A stretch of 64,000 nt of DNA from CAVQGZ01 sp942491665 (GCA_942491665.1 CALOBR010000007.1:62001-126000); one strand, 5' to 3'; positions 9,133-18,546 are shown, counted from the stretch's first letter. Notes: a model not told the origin generated them from the letters alone. Made by a program: numbers and translations.

Positions 9133-9283
9133 GCAGGGCCCACGAATCGAGTGACCGCCACGGGCACCCCGCGCCAGGCTCGAGCACCCAGCCACCGCGA
9201 CCGTGCGGGGGTCATGGCCAATGTCTGGCTACGCCAGGCACGGGCGCTGACCGTGGAAGTCGACCGAGTGCCTCCCTGCTGAC

Positions 9284-10020
9284 ATGTGGTCGTCCTACTC
9301 TCGGGCCGTGCGCGAGCGCCCTTCCTGGTTCGACCCCGACGTGTTCCCGGTCGAGTCCCACTGGCTCGACATGGACGGCCACTGTCTGCACGACGTCGAC
9401 GAGGGAACCGGCCCGACCCTTCCTGCTGCACGGCAACCCGACCTGGAGCTTTCTCTACCGCCACCTCATCGCCGGGCTGCGCGACGACCTTCGGTGCGTG
9501 GCACTCGACTACCCGGGATTCGGTCTGTCTGCGCCGGCTCCTGGGTACCGGTTCACGGTGGCGGAGCACTCCGAGGTCGTGCGTCGGTTCGTCGAGTCGC
9601 TGGACCTGTCGGAGGTCACCGCGGTCGTGCAGGACTGGGGTGGGCCGATCGGCATGGGCGCAGCGGCAGCTGTCGGACGCCGAGACGGCCAGGTACCGCG
9701 GCCCGTTCCCGACCCCGGCCTCGCGCGAACCGGTGCGCGTGCTTCCCCGGGAGATACGCACCGCTCAGCCGTTCCTGGCGCGGGTGGAGGAAGCGCTGCC
9801 GCTGGTCACCGACAAGCCGACTCTGCTCGTGTGGGGGGACAAGGACATCGCGTTCAAGCAGCCCGAACGCAGGCGCTGGCAATCGATGCTGACCCGCCGC
9901 CGCGACCACACGTTGCGCGGCGCCGGTCACTTCTGGCAGGACGACGCCGGCGAGGAGGCAGCCCACATCATCAGGGACTGGTTCGCCGAGGATCTCAAGG
10001 AGGGCCCGGACGGGTCATGA
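9284..10020 (+). pseudogene. Broken haloalkane-dehalogenase-like alpha/beta hydrolase
   Basis: Three frames together spell a haloalkane dehalogenase, a hydrolase that removes halide from alkyl halides. The first part, PSWFDPDVFPVESHWLDMDG, runs to about 9418. A second frame continues with LLHGNPTWSFLYRHLIAGL, ALDYPGFGLSAPAPGYRF and VVQDWGGPIGMG, where the Asp next to WGG would be the nucleophile. A third frame resumes with SDAETARYRGPFPTPASREP, LLVWGDKDIAFKQPE and GAGHFWQDDAGEEAA, giving the catalytic His. Between WGGPIG and SDAETARY most of the cap and the core strands after the nucleophile are missing, roughly 80 residues. A frameshift plus an internal deletion make this non-functional. The 3' end overlaps the convergent DUF998 gene. 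Confidence 0.75.
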
Positions 10021-10663
10021 CGAGCAGGCGCAGGGACACCGCGGCCATCCACAGCAGCGCCGGCCACATCCCCGCACGCTGGAGAAGGCCGTTGGCACCG
10101 GTGACAACGTCGGCGGCAATGACCGGTCCGGAGGCGAGACTGACCGCGCCAACGACCAGGGACACGACACTCCAGCGCCTGCTGAAGCGGCCGTCGTAGG
10201 CGAACGCCCATGCGGAGACGATCGCGGCGGTAGGCAGCCCGATAGCCGCTGGCGCGCTGAACACCCCGTGGAGCCGGCCGGTCGCGGTGACATCGACACA
10301 CCCAGCGTCGCAGGGGAAGAACCCCACGAGCACCATGCCGAGCCCGGCCACCACCATGAGGCTCACCGCCGTCCACTGGGCCCAGCCGCCGCGCAGAACC
10401 ACCGCGTAGGCGGCGGCGAATGCCAGGATCGACAGTCCCAGACCACCGAACCCGGCGAGGTTCATCACCGACTGGTACGGGGAATCGACCGCGCCAAGCT
10501 CGCTCTGGGTGTCTCGGATCGGGTCGTAGCCGCGCCACAGCAGGCCAAGCAGCACGGTGAGAACGATGTACAGGACCGGCCCGGCCACCGCGACAACTGC
10601 CAGCACGGTCACGGCAGACGGCGGGACCCGCTCTCGCCAACCGCTGACCGAGCGCTCGCGCAC
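9995..10663 (-). CDS. DUF998-family membrane protein
   Basis: This predicted integral membrane protein of 222 residues has about six hydrophobic segments. The block YDPIRDTQSELGAVDSPYQS followed by a membrane segment is typical of DUF998, an actinobacterial family of unknown function related to hypothetical seven-helix proteins. Two cysteines in FFPCDAGCVDVTATGR lie in the second half, as is common in the family. The GTG start at 10663 is chosen because GGGAGG lies six bases before it; longer in-frame starts lack a site. The gene is convergent with the broken dehalogenase and its end overlaps it by a few codons. Its function is unknown. Confidence 0.7.
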   Translation of the reverse strand: MRERSVSGWRERVPPSAVTVLAVVAVAGPVLYIVLTVLLGLLWRGYDPIRDTQSELGAVDSPYQSVMNLAGFGGLGLSILAFAAAYAVVLRGGWAQWTAVSLMVVAGLGMVLVGFFPCDAGCVDVTATGRLHGVFSAPAAIGLPTAAIVSAWAFAYDGRFSRRWSVVSLVVGAVSLASGPVIAADVVTGANGLLQRAGMWPALLWMAAVSLRLLVMTRPGPP

Positions 10664-10869
10664 GTGCGACCTCCCGATCATTCGGTACCGAGGGCAACCA
10701 GCATCGCCACAAGCCGCATCTGACAGTACGACAGGCGCCGACGCGCCATCCAGCACGACCGGCAAGCCAACGCGCGAGAACAGGCGCGGATGGTGGGTCC
10801 CGCACCTGGAAGGCGTGGAGGACTACTCTCGCCCTTCTCAGGCACACCTCGAGTCAGGGAGTTGACCCA

Positions 10870-11283
10870 TTGTCCAGCGTTCGGCCCACCGCCAGGCCCG
10901 GCAGCGTTACCACCGTGATGGTGCTGACCTGGATTGTCGCGGTCTTCTCGATCCTCGCCGGCGTGCTGCTGCTCGTAGCCTCTGACCAGGTGCTGGCCGA
11001 CGCCGGCCTCAGCACCGGCACCGCCAACACCTACGCATGGGCCGAGATCGTCTTCGGTGTCATCACGGCGCTGGTGGCGATCGGGCTCGCCAACGGCAAC
11101 AACTTCTCCCGCCTGGTGGTCACCACGTTGATGGGCCTGCGCGCAGCCCTGTCGCTGTGGGTGGCCATCGTGCTGTGGGGGCACGCAGGTTTCTGGTCGG
11201 CTGTGATCGCCGGCCTCATCGCGGTGCTCGTCCTTGCCCTGCTGTGGAACGACCGCGCGAACGAGTTCTTCCGCACCAACTGA
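10870..11283 (+). CDS. Small four-helix membrane protein of unknown function
   Basis: This protein of 137 residues has four hydrophobic segments separated by short loops: VMVLTWIVAVFSILAGVLLL, then one around residue 60, one around 85 and a last one near 110. It ends in a short charged tail. The TTG start is supported by GGGAG eight bases upstream. I do not recognise a functional family; similar short four-helix proteins are common in actinobacteria. The next gene on the same strand, an exported hydrolase, starts 79 bases downstream, so co-transcription is possible but not shown. Confidence 0.6.
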   Translation: MSSVRPTARPGSVTTVMVLTWIVAVFSILAGVLLLVASDQVLADAGLSTGTANTYAWAEIVFGVITALVAIGLANGNNFSRLVVTTLMGLRAALSLWVAIVLWGHAGFWSAVIAGLIAVLVLALLWNDRANEFFRTN

Positions 11284-11362
11284 GGCATCCCGGCCGCCCC
11301 AAGCGGCTCTCCTTCTGCGCGACCCGCTGGCGTCCTCCGTCGGGATCAGCCAGGGTTGCGTC

Positions 11363-12544
11363 ATGACAGAGACGACGGCGGAAGCGGCGCCGACAGGGCG
11401 TCGCAGAGGACGCAGGGTCGCGTGGGCGCTGGGCATTGTGGTTGGTGTCCTCGCTCTCGCGTTCGTGGGAGCATCCTGGTACTCCAGCAACGTGTTGATC
11501 GACGGCATGGGTATCCAGGCCTACACGGATGACCTGCCCGACACGGTGGTCGCCGTCGACGACGAGTCGATCACCTTGGCGATGGCCACCGACCCGGCGA
11601 CAGACCCACGGAGCCCCAGCTTGGCCGGTGTGCGGTTCGGCGGAACGGACGCCTACCTTCAAGTGGGCGCGGTCGTCGAGTCGGACGGGGTGAACGCGAC
11701 CAGGCCTGTGATCTCGGTGCTCGGTGAGCTACCACCAGCGGGGACGACGGCTCGAGTCGAGCGCGAGTACTACCCGCGGGACCCGAAGGTGGGCTTGGGT
11801 CTGGACTTCACCGAGGTTCAGATCGAGACGCCGCTGGGTCCGTCGCCCGCGTGGTTCGTGCCTGCCGACGGGAACACATGGGCGATCTACAGCCACGGAC
11901 GGGGCGCGCTGCGCCAGGAGGGGCTGCGCATGTTGGAGACGTCGCACGCCCTGGACATGCCCACTCTGATGGTGACGTTCCGCGATGACCTCGTCGGCCA
12001 GCCCGAGGACGGTATCTCCAACTTCGGCCTGACGGAGTGGCCTGACCTTGAGGCCGCGGTGCAGTACGCGCTGGACAACGGCGCCCAGGATGTCGTGCTG
12101 CTGGCAGGCAGCACCGGTGGTGCCATCTCGGTGAGCCTCCTGGAGAACTCCGACCTGGCCGACAGCGTCGTCGGCATGGCGTTCGACGCCCCGGTCACAT
12201 CGTTCGGTCAGACCGTTGATCTCAACGCCGCTGAGAGGGGATTCCCGGCCCCGGTCGTTGGCCTTGGCAAGTGGATCACCGAGCAGCGGGTGAACATCGA
12301 CTTCGCGGAAACCGACTACATCTCGCGAGTGGGTGACCTGGACGTCCCGACCCTCATCATCCACGGCACGGAAGACACGACGAACCCGCTCGAGGCCAGC
12401 GAGCAGTTCGCTGCCGCCGCGCCCGACGGCGTCGTGACCGTCGAACCGTTCGAGGGTGCCGAGCATGTGTGGTCGTGGAACCTGAGTCGCGACGAGTACG
12501 AGACCGTCCTCTCGGAGCACCTGAGCGACGTCCTCGGCGGCTGA
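11363..12544 (+). CDS. Membrane-anchored extracytoplasmic alpha/beta hydrolase
   Basis: The 393-residue protein opens with a basic stretch and one membrane segment (about residues 20-42), so the rest should lie outside the membrane. The C-terminal half is an alpha/beta hydrolase: LLAGSTGGAISVSLL holds the nucleophile Ser near 250 in an A-G-S-T-G elbow, IIHGTEDTTNP supplies the acid, and GAEHVWSW supplies the histidine. The elbow has Ala in place of the first Gly of the usual G-x-S-x-G motif. The substrate is unknown; peptide, ester or lipid are all possible. ATG 11363 is taken as start, with only a weak CAGGG upstream. The gene converges on the sigma-factor gene, with 56 bases between them. 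Confidence 0.75.
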   Translation: MTETTAEAAPTGRRRGRRVAWALGIVVGVLALAFVGASWYSSNVLIDGMGIQAYTDDLPDTVVAVDDESITLAMATDPATDPRSPSLAGVRFGGTDAYLQVGAVVESDGVNATRPVISVLGELPPAGTTARVEREYYPRDPKVGLGLDFTEVQIETPLGPSPAWFVPADGNTWAIYSHGRGALRQEGLRMLETSHALDMPTLMVTFRDDLVGQPEDGISNFGLTEWPDLEAAVQYALDNGAQDVVLLAGSTGGAISVSLLENSDLADSVVGMAFDAPVTSFGQTVDLNAAERGFPAPVVGLGKWITEQRVNIDFAETDYISRVGDLDVPTLIIHGTEDTTNPLEASEQFAAAAPDGVVTVEPFEGAEHVWSWNLSRDEYETVLSEHLSDVLGG

Positions 12545-12600
12545 CCTGGCCACCCAGGCAGCGCCATCACACCGCTCGGTGAAGGACGTGACGGCGACCG

Positions 12601-13917
12601 TCAGGTCTGGCGTGGCGAGTCATCGCCCAGGGCATCAGCGCGGGCCAGCAAGAACGTGCGCTCGGCGTCATTCGTGACGAGCGCGAGCGCCTCCTCGTAG
12701 GCCGCCCGGGCATCGTCGTTGCGGCCGAGCTGCGCCAGCAGGTCGGCTCGGGCTGCGGGTAGGTAGTGGTACTGCGCGAGCCGCGGGTCTGATCCCAGCG
12801 CATCCAGCTCGGCCAGGCCGGTCTCTGGGCCGTCACGGAACGAAACCGCGACTGCGCGGTTGAGGGCGACCACGGGGGAGGGCCACCGTTCGAGCAGCCG
12901 GTCGTAGAGCAGCACGGCTGCCACCCAGTCGGTGTCGTCGAAGCTCGGCGCCTCGGCGTGCACAGCGGCCAGGCCCGCCTGTAGCAGGTAGCGCCCGGGG
13001 GGTCGGTCCGGGCCAAGCCGCCGCCCCGCCAGCTGGAGGTGTGCGAGCCCGCGTTCGATCAACGCCGCATCCCATCGGCTGCGGTCCTGGTCGGCGAGCA
13101 GCACAAGCGTTCCGTCCGGGCCCTCGCGTGCGGCCTGGCGTGCATGGGTCATCTCGAGCAAGGCGAGCAGCCCGAGTGCCTCTGGCTCGTCGGGCATGAG
13201 GACGGCCAGCATCCGGGCGAGGTCGAGAGCCTGAGCGGCCAGGTCAGGGCGCTGCAGGGTGCCTCCTGAGGGCGCCGTGTGCCCGGTCGTCGAGATCAGG
13301 TGAATCACCGTGAGCACGGCATCCAGCCGCTCCGGCAGGTCTGCGTCGCCCGGCACCCGGTAGGGGATACCCGCGGCGACGATCTTGTGCTTGGCCCGTG
13401 TGAGCCGCGCGGCCATGGCTGACTCCTTCACGAGAAGCCCTGCGGCGATCTGCTCGGTCGTGAGCCCCCCGAGCAGCCGCAGCGTGAGCCCCACCTGCGC
13501 TTCGGTGGCCAGCGCCGGATGGCAGCAGGTGAAGACCAGCCGCAGCCGGTCGTCGATCAACGCACCGTGCTCACCCATGGCATGCACCTCCGGGGCGGGC
13601 TCGCCGGTTCGCTCGTCCTGCCTGGTAGCCACCATCGGCAGCTTGCGTTGCAGGGTGCGGTCCCGACGCAGCTGGTCGAGCACCTTGCGCTGCGCGGTTC
13701 GGACGAGCCAGGCCGTCGGGTTGCGTGGAACGCCACGCTCGTCCCACGAGAGGAGGGCCTGCACGAATGCTTCTTGGCCGGCGTCCTCAGCCAGGCTCAG
13801 GTTGCCGCCTGCCGTCCGCGCGGCGGTCGCGACAACCGTCGCCCAAGCCTGGCTGTGTGCGGCGGCGACGGCCTGACGAACCAGGCTGCTGGGACCGTCG
13901 CCGCCGCCGGAGCTCAC
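12601..13917 (-). CDS. ECF42-type RNA polymerase sigma factor with C-terminal TPR-like extension
   Basis: The N-terminal ~180 residues carry sigma-70 regions 2 and 4. Region 2 includes NLSLAEDAGQEAFVQALLSW and NPTAWLVRTAQRKVLDQLRR; region 4 includes LRLLGGLTTEQIAAGLLVKE. About 250 further residues form a helical, tetratricopeptide-like C-terminal domain (for example ALGLLALLEMTHARQAAREG), the hallmark of the ECF42 group. These sigma factors have no classical anti-sigma factor and are encoded with DGPF/YCII proteins, as here. GTG 13917 overlaps the TGA of the upstream DGPF gene as GTGA, fixing the start and implying translational coupling. It would redirect RNA polymerase to a small regulon, possibly including this operon; the inducing signal is unknown. 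Confidence 0.88.
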   Translation of the reverse strand: MSSGGGDGPSSLVRQAVAAAHSQAWATVVATAARTAGGNLSLAEDAGQEAFVQALLSWDERGVPRNPTAWLVRTAQRKVLDQLRRDRTLQRKLPMVATRQDERTGEPAPEVHAMGEHGALIDDRLRLVFTCCHPALATEAQVGLTLRLLGGLTTEQIAAGLLVKESAMAARLTRAKHKIVAAGIPYRVPGDADLPERLDAVLTVIHLISTTGHTAPSGGTLQRPDLAAQALDLARMLAVLMPDEPEALGLLALLEMTHARQAAREGPDGTLVLLADQDRSRWDAALIERGLAHLQLAGRRLGPDRPPGRYLLQAGLAAVHAEAPSFDDTDWVAAVLLYDRLLERWPSPVVALNRAVAVSFRDGPETGLAELDALGSDPRLAQYHYLPAARADLLAQLGRNDDARAAYEEALALVTNDAERTFLLARADALGDDSPRQT

Positions 13918-14282
13918 TGCTCGGCAGATGTGGGCACGACGGGTCGCACCTCGACGCATCCCGTCGTGGGCAGTGTCTTCGCGAACGCCAGCGCCGCGTC
14001 GAGATCAGAGGCTTCCACGAGGTAGTAGCCGCCCAGGGCCTCCTTGGTCTCAGCGAAGGGGCCATCGGTGACCAAGGCGTCGCCGTCCTGCTGGGGCCGG
14101 ACAGTCGTGGCGGCCGTCGTCGGCGCCAGCGCCTCACCACCGAGAACCTGGCCACCGCTGGCGTTTACGCCGGTCTGGAACGCCTGGTGAGCCGCCATCA
14201 TCGCCTGCCACTGCTCGGGCGTCGGGGGAGTCCCGCTGAACGCGGCCTCGTCGCCGTAGATGAGGAACATGTACTGGGTCAT
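13914..14282 (-). CDS. DGPF/YCII-related domain protein, partner of the ECF42 sigma factor
   Basis: This small protein of 122 residues has the YCII-related fold. It carries the name-giving DGPF motif in VTDGPFAETKEALGGYYLVE near residue 80 and the typical start MTQYMFLIYGDE. DGPF proteins are the near-constant genetic partners of ECF42 sigma factors, although their biochemical role is not established. ATG 14282 is fixed by GGGAGG six bases upstream. The gene is first in a two-gene unit and its stop overlaps the sigma-factor start. A DoxX-like membrane gene lies upstream on the same strand. Confidence 0.88.
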   Translation of the reverse strand: MTQYMFLIYGDEAAFSGTPPTPEQWQAMMAAHQAFQTGVNASGGQVLGGEALAPTTAATTVRPQQDGDALVTDGPFAETKEALGGYYLVEASDLDAALAFAKTLPTTGCVEVRPVVPTSAEQ

Positions 14283-14409
14283 GGTGGACCTCCCGCGTCT
14301 GCGCAGCCTTGTTGCTGCACCTGTTCGACGAACAGACTGACCCAGAATCGACACCACGGGGAAAGAACGTCCGACTCCGTGGTCGGGACGCCTAGCGGCG
14401 GCTCGCCGG

Positions 14410-14835
14410 TCAGCGCTCAGGTCGAGCTCGCGAGCGCCCTGCCGGCCACGCGCTCCACGCGCCTGTGCACCACAGGGCCCAGGCGACGAGAACGGGCTGG
14501 AACGCCAGCCGGGCCGCGCGTGCTTGGTCGGAGTCCAGGCCGAAGGCGTCTGTCTGCTCGACGTACTGGGCGATGTTGCCCGGGAAGATCAGCACGAAGA
14601 ATGCGGCCGTGGCCCAGCCCACGGCCGTGCGACGTTCCCGCCACACCAGCAGCGCCAAGCCCAGCGTGATCTCAGCGACGCCCGAGGCGAGCACGACGAG
14701 GTCTTTGTCGACGTCCAACCACGAGGGCACCTGAGCCTGGAACTCCTCGCGCTGCCACCCCAGGTGAGACAGCCCGGCCCACAGCAGTCCGGCCGCCAAG
14801 ACCCAACGGGCGACGTCCTGGGCTCTCTTTGTCAC
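14410..14835 (-). CDS. DoxX-family membrane protein
   Basis: This protein of about 141 residues has four membrane segments, for example VARWVLAAGLLWAGLSHLG, LASGVAEITLGLALLVW and TAAFFVLIFPGNIAQY. The pattern fits DoxX-like proteins, integral membrane proteins often linked to thiol stress or quinone chemistry. The motif FPGNIAQYVEQ in the third helix is common in this group. GTG 14835 is chosen as the start because the first helix begins soon after; no strong ribosome binding site is seen. It lies 127 bases upstream of the DGPF-sigma unit and may be transcribed with it. Confidence 0.65.
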   Translation of the reverse strand: MTKRAQDVARWVLAAGLLWAGLSHLGWQREEFQAQVPSWLDVDKDLVVLASGVAEITLGLALLVWRERRTAVGWATAAFFVLIFPGNIAQYVEQTDAFGLDSDQARAARLAFQPVLVAWALWCTGAWSAWPAGRSRARPER

Positions 14836-15169
14836 GGGGCGACAGCCTGGCTCGGGAACGGAGCGGGGACAACCGGAGCCCCGAGAACGGCGGCCGCCGC
14901 CGTCCTCGACAAGGTCGTCGCGCGCTGACGCTGACCCGCCTGCGCGACGTTCGGCAGCCAGGGGACTCCCGCAGCCGCCAAGCCGGCCGCCCCTGCATCT
15001 GAGGTAGCCGAGCGCGCGAATGGGGTAGCCGACCCGATGCGCCCATCCTGCCCATCTCGAGACAGTCAACGTGGCGAGCCCGGCGCCGAATATCGAGTGT
15101 GATCGGCACCACACTCCTCTAGTCTCGATGAACGCTGCGGAGCCGAATCGTGGTCGGGGGTGTATCGGC
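14836..15169. other. Divergent intergenic region without a supported gene
   Basis: About 330 bases separate the DoxX gene from the LuxR-type regulator. Open frames here are shadows with no recognisable protein. The region must contain the promoters of both divergent genes, but I see no clear -35/-10 pair. Confidence 0.4.
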
Positions 15170-18034
15170 ATGTCGGGACGCACCAGCGGTCCGTTCGTGG
15201 GTCGAGCCGACGATCTGGCGTGGCTGCGGTCTCGCTTGGCCGATGCCGTCGACGGTCACGGCGGCTCGGTGCTGATCGCTGGCGAGGCGGGCGTCGGCAA
15301 GTCTCGGCTCGTCGACGAGCTGCTTCGCGGCCTGGATCCGGGCGTGCTCGTCCTCACGGGCAACTGCCTCGACCTGAGCTCGGAGGAGATCCCGCTGCTC
15401 CCGGTGATGGGCTGGCTTCGGCGGGCCGTGTCGGTGCTCGGCGCCGAGTCGGTGGCGGAGGCTGCTGGCCCATTCTGCGGTGAGCTGGCGCGGCTTGAGC
15501 CCAGCCTTGGCGAACCCGACACGACGTCGCAAGACAAGTACCGGCTGCTCGCCGGCTGTCGATTTCTGCTGCGCCGGCTGAGCGAGCAGCGGCCGACCGT
15601 CGTGGTGATCGAGGATGTTCATTGGGCTGACGCCATCACGGTGCAGCTGATGCAGTTTCTCGCCGTCGAGATGCGCGACACGACGTCGCTCGGCATCGCG
15701 ACAGTACGAACAGACGAGCCCAGCGACGAGTTGGCCGCTGCCACGGTGGCCGGACGCATACCCGGGGTGGCTCGACTCGACCTGGCCCGCCTCGACCTCG
15801 ACGATGCCACCAGTCTCGCCGCTGGGCTTCTGGACGATGACTCTGAGGACGGAAGGCTCGCGCAGGAGGTCGCGCAGCGATCAGAAGGCAACCCCTTCTT
15901 TCTCGAAGAGCTGGCGATGGCCGACGGGCACGGGCTCTCGGAGACGCTTCAGGGACTCCTCCTCGCTCGCATGACGGCCCTCGAACCCCGCGTCACGGCA
16001 CTGGTCGAGCTGGCCGCGGTTGGCGACCCGCCGATTCGGTTCGAGCAGTGGGCATCCGCTGCGGAGATGATCCCGGATGCGCTGGATGATGTCCTGACAG
16101 CGGCCAGGGCCGGGGGAGTGCTGGTGACCGACGGCGAGAGCCACGTGACTTTCCGTCACTCGCTGGTGCGAGACGCCGTGCTGGCGAACCTGTTGCCGGG
16201 CCGTGCCGCCGCGCTGCACCGGTGCTGGGCCGACTCCCTCGAGACGGATGCTGTCGTGTCAGCTGAGGCCGCGCTGGCCTCGGCTCGCCACTGGTACGCG
16301 ACCACAGACCTGACCCGGGTCTGGCAGTCGTCGCTGCGCGCAGCGGACGCGGCGAAGTCGCTGCACGCCTACGGGCTTCAGGCCGAGCTGCTGGATCGGG
16401 CGTTGGACTTCTGGGGCCGGGCTGACGAGGGCAGAACCGCCGGTGTGGACAGGATCCAGGTGCTGCGAGCCTCAGCTCGCGCACACATGATGAACGCCAG
16501 GCACGTGACGGCCGATGAACGTCTGGACGAGGCGCTCGCCGTGGTGGACGTCGACAGCGACCCGGCGACGGCGTCAGAGATCCTGTCCGACCGAGGCGAG
16601 CTGGAGATGTACGGCTCCGAGGTCGATCCGCGTCCTAGCTACCGTGCGGCCCTTGAGGTTCTCGGCGACACGGGGTTTCCCGGGCCGCGGGCGCGCGCAC
16701 TCGCCGCGTGGGCCGACTACGCCACCATGACGTCGGTTCCGCACCAGGTCTACCCCGAGGCTGACCGGGCTGTGCGGCTGGCGCAGGAGGCGGGCGAGCG
16801 CGCCACGGAGGCGCTCGCGCTTCGCGGACGAGCCATGGCGGAGGCGTTCGACGACCCGGAGAGGTCGATCGAGGACCACCGCGCCTGCCTTGCCGCGGCG
16901 CTCGAGTCCGGCGCCAACAACGTGCTGGTTGCCGGCATGAGCAGCCTTCTCCTCGTGCTGGGCGTGTGCCTGGGTCGCGACCAGCAGGCCTTCAATGAAG
17001 GCTCCGGCTTCATCGACGCGGCCGAGCAGATGGGGCTGGGCGGTCACCCGGTCTCCGCCTTCATCCATCAGTGCGTCGGAGAGGCGCTGGTCAACCTCGG
17101 TAGCCTCGGGGAGGCCGAGGAGCACTTCGTCCACGTGCTGTCCCAGCACTCTCCCTACGGCGTTCGCCTGCGCGCGCAGTCGTTCCTGACGCAGATCGCC
17201 CTGATCCGCGGCGAGGAAGACCTGGCCCGCACCCGCTATGCCGACCTGACCTCTAGCAGCCATGACGCCCCGCAGTCGGCGTCCCCCATGTGGCTGATCC
17301 CGGTGGCCCGACAGCAGGCAGGGTTGGCGTGGGCGGACCGCGGCCCCGCGGCGGCGTGGACGGTCATGGAGCCGTGGGTTCGCAACGGCGTCGAGCAAGG
17401 CGGCGGGCTGTCGCTCTTTCAAGACGTCGACCTGGTCTTCGGTTCGTTACGTGCGGCGGCGCTCGCCGGTCACCTGGACAACCCAGCGAGTCCCGAGGTT
17501 GCGCTGGTCGAGCAGGTCCGGGCCCTGGCCTGCGAACAGATGGCGCGCATGCCGCACCCGCACGTCGTGAACGCCCACCTCGCCCGGGCCACCGGCGACG
17601 ATCCCGCGAAGGCCTGGCGGGCCGCCGTCACCGCGTTCGACCAGATCGACGGTCCTGCCTACTGGCGGATCGACGCCCGCATCCGGCTCGCCGAGAACAC
17701 CCCCGACAGAGCCGAGGGCCTGGAGTGCGTCGACCGGGCGCAGGCCGAGGCGACCCGGATCGGTTCCCGGGCGCAGCTCGAAGACATCGCGGTCGTTCGG
17801 CATCGGGTCGACGGCGCACCCATGCCAGGTGGCGTCACCGCCCGCGAGCTCGAGGTTCTTCAGCTCGTCGACCAGGGGCTCACCAACCAGCAGATCGCCG
17901 ACCGTCTCGTCATCAGCCGTTCGACTGCGGGCGTCCACCTGTCGCACATCCTCGACAAGCTCGGCGTCTCCGACCGCGGGGCCGCAGCGACCTGGGCGCG
18001 TGAGCATGGACTGATCGCGCGCAGCGGTCGGTAG
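15170..18034 (+). CDS. LuxR-family regulator with N-terminal AAA ATPase (LAL type)
   Basis: This is a large cytoplasmic regulator of about 954 residues. FVGRADDLAWL opens an AAA/STAND domain with Walker A LIAGEAGVGKSRLVDELL near residue 38 and Walker B TVVVIEDVHWAD near 145. A long helical, TPR-like middle follows. The C-terminus is a LuxR/NarL helix-turn-helix beginning at GGVTARELEVLQLVDQGL and containing TNQQIADRLVISRSTAGVHL. Such proteins bind ATP and an unknown ligand, then activate transcription. ATG 15170 is chosen because the AAA domain begins within ten residues; ATG 15128 is also possible. It is divergent from the DoxX gene, and the next gene, a lipoprotein, is a candidate target. 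Confidence 0.88.
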   Translation: MSGRTSGPFVGRADDLAWLRSRLADAVDGHGGSVLIAGEAGVGKSRLVDELLRGLDPGVLVLTGNCLDLSSEEIPLLPVMGWLRRAVSVLGAESVAEAAGPFCGELARLEPSLGEPDTTSQDKYRLLAGCRFLLRRLSEQRPTVVVIEDVHWADAITVQLMQFLAVEMRDTTSLGIATVRTDEPSDELAAATVAGRIPGVARLDLARLDLDDATSLAAGLLDDDSEDGRLAQEVAQRSEGNPFFLEELAMADGHGLSETLQGLLLARMTALEPRVTALVELAAVGDPPIRFEQWASAAEMIPDALDDVLTAARAGGVLVTDGESHVTFRHSLVRDAVLANLLPGRAAALHRCWADSLETDAVVSAEAALASARHWYATTDLTRVWQSSLRAADAAKSLHAYGLQAELLDRALDFWGRADEGRTAGVDRIQVLRASARAHMMNARHVTADERLDEALAVVDVDSDPATASEILSDRGELEMYGSEVDPRPSYRAALEVLGDTGFPGPRARALAAWADYATMTSVPHQVYPEADRAVRLAQEAGERATEALALRGRAMAEAFDDPERSIEDHRACLAAALESGANNVLVAGMSSLLLVLGVCLGRDQQAFNEGSGFIDAAEQMGLGGHPVSAFIHQCVGEALVNLGSLGEAEEHFVHVLSQHSPYGVRLRAQSFLTQIALIRGEEDLARTRYADLTSSSHDAPQSASPMWLIPVARQQAGLAWADRGPAAAWTVMEPWVRNGVEQGGGLSLFQDVDLVFGSLRAAALAGHLDNPASPEVALVEQVRALACEQMARMPHPHVVNAHLARATGDDPAKAWRAAVTAFDQIDGPAYWRIDARIRLAENTPDRAEGLECVDRAQAEATRIGSRAQLEDIAVVRHRVDGAPMPGGVTARELEVLQLVDQGLTNQQIADRLVISRSTAGVHLSHILDKLGVSDRGAAATWAREHGLIARSGR

Positions 18035-18186
18035 CCCGCACTGGGCCCAGCGGTGACGGCCTAAACCCGGCTGAGCCGAAGATAAGTACCTGCTCCTGAT
18101 GCCCGGCGATCCATGCTCGCTGGCAGGTGGGGATGTCCCACCGACGGCGTGACGAGAACGCGCCGAGCCACAGCAGGGAGCAGCAC

Positions 18187-18546
18187 ATGACCAGGACCTC
18201 GTCCCTTGTCCGAGCGGCGGCGGCAAGCGTCGCCGTCGTGTTCGTGATGTCTGGATGCACCAGCCCCGACGACGAGCCAGCCGTGGCGCAGCCCACTCAG
18301 GACGTGACGACCACCGACGACGGCGGCGACGAGGAAGAGGACTACTACGGAGGTGGCGATCTGCCCACGACCGAACCCGGCACCTTCACCTACGACAACG
18401 GTCCGTTCCCAGTGACCTTCACGACCACGGTGCCGACGGTCGACCCGTCCCAGGGAGGTGACCCCTACCGGGTTCTTCTCGGTGACCCCTACGGCATATT
18501 CAGCTTCGACTTTCCGGTCAGCGTCGCTGACCTGTCCCAACCGTGA
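18187..18546 (+). CDS. Lipoprotein, N-terminal part of a probably split gene
   Basis: ATG 18187 is preceded by AGGGAG six bases away. The product has a lipoprotein signal peptide with the lipobox VMSGC (Cys 24), so it would be lipid-anchored on the outer face of the membrane. An acidic, Pro/Thr-rich linker follows, then a domain beginning TFTYDNGPFPVTF. The frame ends at TGA 18544-18546, in the middle of what looks like a folded domain. The next frame starts at GTG 18543 and reads as its natural continuation. The family is not recognised by name, but signal plus linker plus beta-rich domain is common in actinobacterial surface lipoproteins. See the following entry for the break. Confidence 0.6.
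   Translation: MTRTSSLVRAAAASVAVVFVMSGCTSPDDEPAVAQPTQDVTTTDDGGDEEEDYYGGGDLPTTEPGTFTYDNGPFPVTFTTTVPTVDPSQGGDPYRVLLGDPYGIFSFDFPVSVADLSQP

Noticed and set aside
12589..12603. Hairpin TGACGG-cga-CCGTCA between the hydrolase and sigma-factor genes
   Set aside because: Short stem overlapping the sigma-factor stop codon and no T-tract; too weak to call a terminator.
18126..18142. Hairpin GGTGGG-gatgt-CCCACC after the LuxR-type gene
   Set aside because: Six base pairs without a T-tract, about 90 bases after the stop; could be chance in GC-rich DNA.
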